Positions 8,407-15,188 of a stretch of DNA of 64,000 nt are shown piece by piece. The notes beneath the pieces are model-generated. The model saw only the letters and a program-made list of their open reading frames with translations. It searched no databases and was not told the origin of the DNA. The number at the start of each line of letters is the position of its first letter. Position 1 is the stretch's first letter. Source of the DNA: Pseudopedobacter saltans DSM 12145 (GTDB taxonomy: Bacteria > Bacteroidota > Bacteroidia > Sphingobacteriales > Sphingobacteriaceae); contig NC_015177.1 of assembly GCF_000190735.1 (NCBI RefSeq), positions 1 through 64,000 on the forward strand, read 5' to 3'. Position numbers and translations under genes: made by a program.

Positions 8407-9969
8407 ATGAAAAAACGATTACTAACCTTTATTTCCTTCATGGTTTTAACTATGAGCGCTTATTCCCAAGATATTTTGGTCAATAGGTTTTATAATAGCG
8501 GTAGCGGAGACGGTACCTCAGATTTGGTTGAATTGATAGTTGTTAAAGATAGTTTAGATATCAGAAACTGGATTATCAAAGATTATGCTAATGGAACAAT
8601 TTCATTAGAAGATGCGGGTGGGGCTTTTAGATTTAAAAATATTGATTTATGGAAAAATCTTAGAGCGGGGACAGTTATAGTTTTGATAAAACGTGCCCTT
8701 GCAGAATTAACAACTTATTCTCCTGTTTTAAACGTAGACGGAGTAATTAATTTAGCAATAAACGATGCTAATTATTTAGAAGATTTAAATTCGAAATCAT
8801 TTAATTTGACCTTGCATGAAGCAGTGTTAATTAGAAGAGATGATGGGACAGGAGCTTGGCAAGGACAAGAAAATGCAGTACATGCTTTAGGGTATGGAGA
8901 TTTTTTCAGTAGAGAAACTTGGGGCTCAATATCTTCTCCAAAATCTTTATTTAATATTGGAGTTTGGAGTGCTTCGTCTTTAAGTAACGGTACTGTTGGT
9001 GCCGTTTCTTTAAAATATGAAGATCTACAGAGTTATTTGACTCCATTTGATGTAAGCGCTTCCCTGGAAGCATTTCCAAGTTATTGGAATAAACGTTCTG
9101 ATTTAACGAGCTCTTGGCCTTATGGTGCCGAGGTTTATCAAATGACTTCTGAAACAGATGTATTCAACTTAAAAAAGAATATTTATTGCGTTGTTTTTAA
9201 TCCTAAAATAATAGAGTTAAAAGTAGGATATTCTATTTCTCCCCAAAAGACACCACAAAAATTTGTTTTAGATGAGCCAGGAACTGTGTTGGCATGTTTG
9301 AATGGGACATTTTTCTCAACTTCTGGCGCTCTGGGCTTTGTAAAAGATAGAGGTAAAAAATATGTAGATGTATTAAATTCTCTTACGAGAGATGGTAAAT
9401 CTTATCCTATTACAAGGGCTGCATTTGGTTTGTCACCAGACTTCGTTCCGTCTGTCGAATGGGTTTACGGATATCAATATACTCCTTATACTGGCGGTGG
9501 AACAGCTTATACTACACCTTATTATTACGCCGCACCGTTAGCTCAAGTCAGAGGGCAAGAGCCTCTAGTCGCTCCAGCAAAGGAAGCCGGAACATTATGG
9601 CATGTTAGCACTGCTATTGGAGGTGCGCCAATGCTAATTAAGAACGGTGTTGTTAATGTTACGGATGTTAATGAATTGGTGGAATTGGATAATACTAGTT
9701 TGAGAGCTAGAACAGCTGTAGGTTATACAGCCAAAGGGAATGTAATATTGCTGGCTGCAGAAGGAGGTAATACAGAAACAGGTGTTAATGGTTTAACATT
9801 GATTCAACTTGCTGATATTTTGAAAAATTTAGGATGTGTTGGTGCAATTAACTTAGATGGCGGGGGATCTACATCGCTAAGAATTGATAATCAACCAACT
9901 ATTAAGGTTTCTGATGCTGGAGGTGAAAGAGTGATGCCGACTGTTTTAATGTTAAAAACTAGAAATTAA
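8407..9969 (+). CDS. Secreted phosphodiester glycosidase (NAGPA domain) with lamin-tail-like N-terminus
   Basis: The 520-residue protein has a signal peptide (MKKRLLTF...AYSQ). An N-terminal region (about 22-125: 'ILVNRFYNSGSGDGTSDLVELIV', 'NWIIKDY', 'AGTVIVLI') resembles a lamin-tail (LTD) domain. The C-terminal half is a NAGPA domain with its core motifs: 'NGTFFS' near 299, 'RTAVGYTAKGN', and the signature 'NLDGGGSTSL' near 482-491. The family is named after the enzyme that removes GlcNAc from GlcNAc-1-phospho-6-mannose diesters, so hydrolysis of a sugar-1-phosphodiester outside the cell is likely. It carries no T9SS sorting tail itself, although the next gene encodes one. It is first in a five-gene run leading to a ROK repressor gene. 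Confidence 0.9.
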   Translation: MKKRLLTFISFMVLTMSAYSQDILVNRFYNSGSGDGTSDLVELIVVKDSLDIRNWIIKDYANGTISLEDAGGAFRFKNIDLWKNLRAGTVIVLIKRALAELTTYSPVLNVDGVINLAINDANYLEDLNSKSFNLTLHEAVLIRRDDGTGAWQGQENAVHALGYGDFFSRETWGSISSPKSLFNIGVWSASSLSNGTVGAVSLKYEDLQSYLTPFDVSASLEAFPSYWNKRSDLTSSWPYGAEVYQMTSETDVFNLKKNIYCVVFNPKIIELKVGYSISPQKTPQKFVLDEPGTVLACLNGTFFSTSGALGFVKDRGKKYVDVLNSLTRDGKSYPITRAAFGLSPDFVPSVEWVYGYQYTPYTGGGTAYTTPYYYAAPLAQVRGQEPLVAPAKEAGTLWHVSTAIGGAPMLIKNGVVNVTDVNELVELDNTSLRARTAVGYTAKGNVILLAAEGGNTETGVNGLTLIQLADILKNLGCVGAINLDGGGSTSLRIDNQPTIKVSDAGGERVMPTVLMLKTRN

Positions 9970-9975
9970 TCAATT

Positions 9976-10734
9976 ATGAAAAAGTTTATTTATACTATAT
10001 TTATAACTGTTGCTGTTTTTGTTAATGCTAAAGCTCAGCAATTTAAAGGCCTCCCTGTTTCTAAGAATCGTTTAACTTTAGATATAACTAAGCCGGGTGG
10101 GGTCCAATTAATAGTGGGTTCTGCTTCTTTGCAAGGTTTGGGTGCTGGAGGTGCTGGAGCTCAATTAGTAACTTATTTAAAAGATGCCATAACATTGCCT
10201 GTTACTCTATCAAAATACGATGTTAAGAAAAACTATGATAATGTGGAGCTTTCTTGGGTTACAGTATCTGAAAGGAATTTTTCTCATTTCGAAGTTTTGA
10301 GATCTACAGATGGGAAAACGTTTAATAATCTTTCCAATGTTTATCCTAAATCAGGCTCTAATAATGAAGCTAAATCTTATTCATTTACAGATTTTAATCC
10401 TATTGCTGGTGTTAATTATTATAAGTTGAAAATGATAGATTTAGATGGTTCTGTAAAAGAATCTAAAATTCTTTTTGTAAATTATAATTTAAATAGCCAT
10501 AACCTGGTCGTATATAAAGAAAACGAAACACTTCGTGTGAAATACAATTCGTTAATACAAGAAAGTGGTGAAATAGAGGTTTTTTCTATTGCAGGGGTTA
10601 AGATGTATAGTCAAAATAAGCAATTTATTGCAGGTGATAACTCTTTTATTATCCCACTATCATTGTCAAACTCGGTATTAATTGTAACGGTTTCGAGTTT
10701 AACAAAAAAAGAAAGTGTTAAAATAGTATACTAG
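9976..10734 (+). CDS. Secreted protein with FN3-like domain and T9SS-type tail
   Basis: The 252-residue protein has a signal peptide ending near KAQQ. A central segment 'VELSWVTVSERNFSHFEVLRS' through 'GVNYYKLKMIDLDG' is the FN3-like module that very often sits directly before a T9SS sorting domain. The last 75 residues ('EIEVFSIAGVKMYS', ending KESVKIVY) look like a type A sorting domain lacking the usual NP motif at its start. Almost nothing is left as a passenger, apart from about 50 residues with a Gly/Ala-rich segment. It lies 6 bases after the phosphodiesterase gene and is probably co-transcribed. It may be a partner or surface anchor for that enzyme, which is inference. Confidence 0.75.
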   Translation: MKKFIYTIFITVAVFVNAKAQQFKGLPVSKNRLTLDITKPGGVQLIVGSASLQGLGAGGAGAQLVTYLKDAITLPVTLSKYDVKKNYDNVELSWVTVSERNFSHFEVLRSTDGKTFNNLSNVYPKSGSNNEAKSYSFTDFNPIAGVNYYKLKMIDLDGSVKESKILFVNYNLNSHNLVVYKENETLRVKYNSLIQESGEIEVFSIAGVKMYSQNKQFIAGDNSFIIPLSLSNSVLIVTVSSLTKKESVKIVY

Positions 10735-10742
10735 TTTATTAG

Positions 10743-10784
10743 AATCTATCTAAAAGATATTTATAGATAGATTTTAATTTTTTT
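10743..10784 (+). terminator. Terminator after T9SS-tail gene
   Basis: Perfect 10-bp arms AATCTATCTA (10743-10752) and TAGATAGATT (10764-10773) are followed by TTAATTTTTTTT. This splits the phosphodiesterase pair from the downstream esterase unit. Confidence 0.8.
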
Positions 10785-10816
10785 TAAAAAGACTATTATT
10801 ATTTATAATAATATTA

Positions 10817-10852
10817 TATATTTGGATTAACGTGAATTGTTAATCCAAATAT
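10817..10852 (+). promoter_or_regulatory. -7 box overlapped by a perfect 14-bp inverted repeat ending at the start codon
   Basis: TATATTTG at 10817-10824 matches TAnnTTTG exactly. An inverted repeat with arms ATATTTGGATTAAC (10818-10831) and GTTAATCCAAATAT (10839-10852) and the 7-base loop GTGAATT covers the box and ends one base before the ATG of the esterase gene. It could be an operator over the promoter, or an RNA hairpin hiding the ribosome site if transcription starts further upstream. Confidence 0.6.
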
Positions 10853-10853
10853 T

Positions 10854-11648
10854 ATGAAATCAAAGATTTTATTGTTTATAATCTCTTTTCTTTTTCAAAC
10901 TGCTTTTTCACAAGATTTATTAGTAGTAGAATCTAAATTCTTAAATGCTAATGATTCTGTTCATATATATAAGCCTATTAATTATTCGCAGATACAAAAA
11001 ATACCTGTTGTTTATTTATTGCATGGACATTCCGCTAATTATAAAAGTTGGGGTAAATTAGTAGATTTACAGCAACTCGCTAATCAATTTAATTTTCTAA
11101 TAGTGTGTCCAGATGGGCAAAAGAAAAGTTGGTATATAAATTCTCTAAAAGTTGAAAATTCTCAATACGAAAGTTTTTTTATTAAAGAGCTTTTACCAAA
11201 AATTAATAAAGAATATGCCGTAAACGAAAAACAAGTTTTTATTACGGGGGCAAGCATGGGGGGGTATGGTGCTTTAAGAATGTTGTGTGTTTACCCGGAT
11301 ATTTTTTTAAGCGCAGGAAGCACTTCTGGCGTGGTAAATTTAAAACATTCTAGCTTTAAAAAGACAACTTTGGCCGAACATTTAGGAGATTTTTCAGAGG
11401 ATAATCACTTATTTGATGAATATTCTATTTCTTATATATTGCCAAAATTATCAAAAGATAAGACATTTGTTTTTGATTGTGGTACAGAGGATTATTTGTA
11501 TAAAGCAAATAAAGACTTAAGAGATAGGTGTGATGAATTGAAGTTAAAAGTTACTTATACAGCAAAGCCTGGGGCGCACACAGGATCATATTGGGCTGAA
11601 AGTTTACCTAGTCACTTTTGGTTTTTTACTAAACTTTTAAACAAGTAA
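10854..11648 (+). CDS. Secreted esterase (alpha/beta hydrolase, esterase D/feruloyl esterase-like)
   Basis: The 264-residue protein has a signal peptide ending near FSQ. It then shows 'VYLLHGHSANYKSW', the nucleophile elbow GASMGG (residues about 132-137, Ser at 134), 'FDCGTEDYL' for the acid and 'KPGAHTGSYW' for the catalytic His. This is the Esterase_D/XynZ fold (PF00756 type), whose members remove acyl groups from polysaccharides or act on small esters. In this locus it probably deacylates the glycan or its fragments outside the cell or in the periplasm. A perfect hairpin abuts its start codon. The next gene follows after 12 bases. Confidence 0.88.
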   Translation: MKSKILLFIISFLFQTAFSQDLLVVESKFLNANDSVHIYKPINYSQIQKIPVVYLLHGHSANYKSWGKLVDLQQLANQFNFLIVCPDGQKKSWYINSLKVENSQYESFFIKELLPKINKEYAVNEKQVFITGASMGGYGALRMLCVYPDIFLSAGSTSGVVNLKHSSFKKTTLAEHLGDFSEDNHLFDEYSISYILPKLSKDKTFVFDCGTEDYLYKANKDLRDRCDELKLKVTYTAKPGAHTGSYWAESLPSHFWFFTKLLNK

Positions 11649-11660
11649 TAATTATACATA

Positions 11661-12839
11661 ATGATTTTTAAAAACAGCTCGATTTTTTTATTAGGATTAT
11701 TGACCTCAAAAGCGGTTTTTTCGCAAGAGATTGGTGTCGAATCCAGAAATAGGATTATGAATGCCAAACAAGGAACTATTGTAGAACTTCCTAATTTTCT
11801 TACAGAAAATTTTAAGCATATAGCTTACGATAAAATAATACAACCTGGTCCTCAGTTCATGATTTCGGATGACCCTGAATATATTAGAATTCCCGAAGGA
11901 ATTGCGTTAAAAGAGTCAGTTAAACCGGGAGCAGTAAGGTTGTATGTTTATAATGTGAATGGAGTTAAAGAGCCCAAAAAAATTGAAAGAAAAATAACTG
12001 CTATTATTAAAAATACAGGTAATAAACCTTTAACTATTAAGATGCTTAAGTATTCGTCGCAGTTACCAAGTACCGATTATTTCTTTGTAGGTAAAAATGG
12101 TTTGTCTGATTATTTTTCGTCTAATGGAAAAGAGTTAAAAGATCGGAAAGTTGCGCCGGGCGAAGTAATTGCAATTGATCCTAAGCTAGAGAAACATGTT
12201 GTTAAATATGATGAACTAGTACATGGCTTCTATGAGTTTATTATTGATCAGCCCGCGGAGATAGCTGTATTGCAGACATCGCCGGAAAAATCGAGTGCGA
12301 AAGCATATACTGAAATTAAAACAGCAATCCCTAGCAATCATAAAAATGCAGGCAGAGGGTTGTTTGGCGTAAGTAACTATAAAATTTTTAATCAAAATAT
12401 AATTAATACAGCAGAAGGTGTTTCTCAATTGGTGCTGGCTGATGGAAAAACAGATCCTTGGGTTGTTGGAATAGAGGGAGAAAGCGGAAAAATATCTAAG
12501 CTAGCTGGAAATTATGGAGTTATTTATGACATAGATTTACAATGGAAAAGTACTGATGGTAAAGGTTTGGCTTTAGTTACTTGGAACTCTAGAGCTGGAG
12601 ATAACAAATGGTGTAGCGGAATGGCTGCTAGTATGGTAACTAGTGCTGGCGTTTTCAAGGAAGGCGTAGTGCAACTACCAAGCGACAAATTAATTACTAA
12701 AAGTGAACCAGAAGTAATTGTTATTCAGGTTTTTAAACCCAAAAATATTGGAGAAGTAGAAACTTTAAACTTGAAATATTCTCCCCCAGGAGCATCTTGT
12801 TTGCCAACACCTTTGATTTTTATTCCCGTAGATTTATAA
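11661..12839 (+). CDS. Secreted protein of unknown family
   Basis: I do not recognise this 392-residue protein. It has a signal peptide (MIFKNSSIFLLGLLTSKAVFSQ) and no transmembrane segment afterwards. The body is predicted beta-rich, with 'ITAIIKNTGNKPLTIKML', which resembles an immunoglobulin-like surface strand, and 'GVIYDIDLQWKSTDGKGLALVTWNSRAGDNKWCSG' further on. Two Cys residues (in WCSG and in GASCLPTP) could form a disulfide. It lies 12 bases after the esterase gene and 14 before a lipoprotein gene, so the three are probably co-transcribed. By position it may bind or process the glycan handled by the phosphodiesterase, but nothing in the sequence proves this. Confidence 0.75.
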   Translation: MIFKNSSIFLLGLLTSKAVFSQEIGVESRNRIMNAKQGTIVELPNFLTENFKHIAYDKIIQPGPQFMISDDPEYIRIPEGIALKESVKPGAVRLYVYNVNGVKEPKKIERKITAIIKNTGNKPLTIKMLKYSSQLPSTDYFFVGKNGLSDYFSSNGKELKDRKVAPGEVIAIDPKLEKHVVKYDELVHGFYEFIIDQPAEIAVLQTSPEKSSAKAYTEIKTAIPSNHKNAGRGLFGVSNYKIFNQNIINTAEGVSQLVLADGKTDPWVVGIEGESGKISKLAGNYGVIYDIDLQWKSTDGKGLALVTWNSRAGDNKWCSGMAASMVTSAGVFKEGVVQLPSDKLITKSEPEVIVIQVFKPKNIGEVETLNLKYSPPGASCLPTPLIFIPVDL

Positions 12840-12853
12840 TATCCTAAAATATA

Positions 12854-13729
12854 ATGAGAAGTATTTTTTTAGCCTCTATTTGTTTATTGTTCGCTGCCTG
12901 TTCAGAAGTTACCAACCAGGCTGTTATTGCACCTCAGGAAAATAAAGTAGAAAACGATTTTTTTATTGGTGAAGTTAGACCCGAAAAATCTAAGCCTTGT
13001 TTTAAAGGTGCTTATTATAGAAAATTAGTTTCTAGTCATGATAAATGGGTAGGCATTAGTGGAAAAGTTGTCCTACCGACAATTGATTTTGACCCTGGCA
13101 GAATTAACCCTAACAAGCCACAACAGTATTTGGATAATCCTTCTATTTATTTAGGAGGAAATATGGGTAATCAAGAAACAGATATTGGTCTAGCTTGGGA
13201 AATTATTAAAGATGAAAATGGTGTTATTTCAGCCGATAGAAAGGCATATCGCCCATTTTTAAGAAGAACAGGGCATATATCTGGTCAGTTAGCTATTTTT
13301 GAAAATGGGCCCGCTACTAAAGATTATTACTGGTATCCAGGAGAAGAAGTTTTTATGTCTATAGTAGTTATTTCTGATAAAAAAATCAGATTTGTAATTG
13401 AAGGAGCAGGTAAGAAATTTGAAAGAGATTTCGATTGTGATGGTTACAGTTTAAATGCTATTGGCGAATTTAAAAGAGTGAATGCTATAGATCAGGTGGC
13501 TAACGAAGGAAAACCGGTTCAAGCAACAAGTACAAAAATTAAAAACGCTGTTTGGAAGTATACTAACTTACATAGGTATGAAAATGGTAAGATTGTAGAA
13601 ACTCCGTTTCATAACGAAAGATATACAGAGATGAATTGTCCAGAGCCAGGTTATTTTTCTGTTGCTGCCGATAAGTATGAAAAAAGCAGAGGAGCCGAAA
13701 TTATCAATATCAGTGGCTCTAAATTTTAA
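12854..13729 (+). CDS. Lipoprotein of unknown function
   Basis: The 291-residue protein begins with a lipoprotein signal and the lipobox LLFAAC, so it is probably anchored in the outer or inner membrane. I do not recognise a family. Features are 'KPCFKGAYYRKLVSSHDKWVGISGKVVLP', an 'IYLGGNMGNQETDIGLAWEII' segment with the look of a concanavalin-like or sugar-binding beta-sandwich, and Trp/Tyr-rich stretches such as 'KDYYWYPGEEVF', which suit carbohydrate contact. That reading is inference. It is the last gene of the first arm of the locus and ends one base before the convergent ROK gene. Confidence 0.75.
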   Translation: MRSIFLASICLLFAACSEVTNQAVIAPQENKVENDFFIGEVRPEKSKPCFKGAYYRKLVSSHDKWVGISGKVVLPTIDFDPGRINPNKPQQYLDNPSIYLGGNMGNQETDIGLAWEIIKDENGVISADRKAYRPFLRRTGHISGQLAIFENGPATKDYYWYPGEEVFMSIVVISDKKIRFVIEGAGKKFERDFDCDGYSLNAIGEFKRVNAIDQVANEGKPVQATSTKIKNAVWKYTNLHRYENGKIVETPFHNERYTEMNCPEPGYFSVAADKYEKSRGAEIINISGSKF

Positions 13730-13730
13730 A

Positions 13731-14963
13731 TTATTCTAAATCTAGGAGTCTGTTTCTTACTAATAAACAGGCTCCAATTACTCCAGATTTTTCTCCTAAA
13801 GCTGATTTTTTAATTTTAGTATCACTATTAACTAAGCTTAAAGAGTATTTATTAATAGCACTTTTTAAAGGGAGTTCAATATATTCTCCAGTTTCGGCTA
13901 ATCGCCCTCCTAAAATTACCAATTCAGGGTTGAAAATATTTATCAATAGAGCTATTCCTCGGCCTAATTTCTCTCCGATTTCGGCAATTAATTCTATCGC
14001 AAGAACATCATCATTTTTTGCAACATTTATAATGTCTTTCAATTTTATAGAATCAATCAATGTGTCTGTGAGTTCTTGGTTTTTAAAAATTAACGAAGAA
14101 GAACCTGATTTTAATCTTTCTTTAAAAATCCTTGTTAAAGCCCAGCCCGAAGCTTCAGTTTCTAAGCATCCTTTTTTTCCGCAATTACAGATAATTTCAT
14201 TGTCAAAAATAGGTATATGACCAAATTCTCCAGCAAATCCAGATTTTCCGTAATATAATTGGCTGTTAATCATTACTCCCATGCCAATTCCGTAATCCAT
14301 ATTTAAGAAAATAACATTTTTTTCATCTTTTACCACGCCTGAGCTAAATTCGCCAAAAGCCATAGATCTTGAGTCGTTTTCTAAAAAAGTTTTTATACCT
14401 AATTCCTTTTCTAAAGTTTTAGAAAGTGGTTCTTCATTGAAATGGAAAAAACTATAACTGTATCCCGTCGAGTAATTTATTCTGCCTGATAGGTTTACTC
14501 CTAAACCAAGAATTTTTTCTTTATTAACTGGTAATCCTTTTACAAATGACTTGATAATGTTAATCAAGTCATTTAAAGATTCTTGATGATTACTTAGTAA
14601 AAAAGGAACATTCTCTTTAATAGCGATCAAATTTTTAGATAAATCTGCAATGCCAATATTTATATGATTTTGTTTTACATCCACACCTAGGAAAAAAACA
14701 GATTCAGGAATCATTCCGTATAAGTTAGGTCTTCTTCCTCCCGTTGAGCTTACTTTTCCTAAGTCTTTAATTAAACCTTCGGCTATAAGTTCGAATACGA
14801 GATTAGTTACTTTTGGAGTGCTTAGGTTGAGTGCCTTACATAAATCAGCAATAGTAGAACTACCATATCTACAGAAATAGGATATGATGTTTTTTTTAAC
14901 CTGTATGTTTTTATAAGCTACTCCAGAAATATTTTCATCGTTTAACTCTTCTAGAAATGTCAT
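13731..14963 (-). CDS. ROK family transcriptional repressor (NagC/XylR-like)
   Basis: The 410-residue protein has an N-terminal winged helix (about 18-80, 'SSTIADLCKALNLSTPKVTNLVFELIAEGLI') followed by a ROK sugar-binding domain. The ROK zinc motif is intact ('HIPIF', then 'CNCGKKGCLE' near 258-267), as are the glycine-rich segments 'ENDSRSMAFGE' and 'FNPELVILGG'. NagC-type ROK proteins repress amino-sugar genes and release DNA when they bind a sugar or sugar phosphate. Lying between the two arms of the glycan locus and divergent from the second arm, it is the obvious candidate regulator of both. It ends one base from the convergent lipoprotein gene. Confidence 0.92.
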   Translation of the reverse strand: MTFLEELNDENISGVAYKNIQVKKNIISYFCRYGSSTIADLCKALNLSTPKVTNLVFELIAEGLIKDLGKVSSTGGRRPNLYGMIPESVFFLGVDVKQNHINIGIADLSKNLIAIKENVPFLLSNHQESLNDLINIIKSFVKGLPVNKEKILGLGVNLSGRINYSTGYSYSFFHFNEEPLSKTLEKELGIKTFLENDSRSMAFGEFSSGVVKDEKNVIFLNMDYGIGMGVMINSQLYYGKSGFAGEFGHIPIFDNEIICNCGKKGCLETEASGWALTRIFKERLKSGSSSLIFKNQELTDTLIDSIKLKDIINVAKNDDVLAIELIAEIGEKLGRGIALLINIFNPELVILGGRLAETGEYIELPLKSAINKYSLSLVNSDTKIKKSALGEKSGVIGACLLVRNRLLDLE

Positions 14964-14998
14964 TGCGCCTTTATTTTGCGGTATAAGCTGTTTTTTTT

Positions 14999-15006
14999 CA
15001 AAGATA
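14999..15006 (-). promoter_or_regulatory. -7 box (TATCTTTG on minus strand) for the ROK gene
   Basis: On the minus strand TATCTTTG matches TAnnTTTG exactly and lies 36 bases before the ROK start codon at 14963. A -33 TTG was not found. Confidence 0.5.
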
Positions 15007-15051
15007 TATAAAAAAGATATTTATTTAATAATTAAGCTTTTTATTTAGATT

Positions 15052-15068
15052 TTCTTGCATAACAAGAA
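15052..15068. promoter_or_regulatory. Inverted repeat TTCTTG-N5-CAAGAA, candidate ROK operator
   Basis: Perfect 6-bp arms with a 5-base spacer lie in the middle of the intergenic region between the ROK gene and the divergent flavoprotein gene. The location and symmetry are those of a repressor site. That this ROK protein binds it is inference. Confidence 0.35.
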
Positions 15069-15166
15069 TGTAAAATCCTTTGTTAGTATAACAGGTGTGT
15101 ATTTATAAAAATAGTTAATAAAAAAAATTAAAAACTTTTATGTTGTTATTAAAAAATAAGTTATAT

Positions 15167-15174
15167 TCGTTTGT
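15167..15174 (+). promoter_or_regulatory. Probable -7 box TTCGTTTG for the second arm of the locus
   Basis: TTCGTTTG differs from TAnnTTTG at one position. It has a TTG about 20 bases upstream and lies shortly before the ATG at 15189. If real, it drives the long gene run that begins with the flavoprotein. Confidence 0.4.
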
Positions 15175-15188
15175 ACAAAAAGATAATT

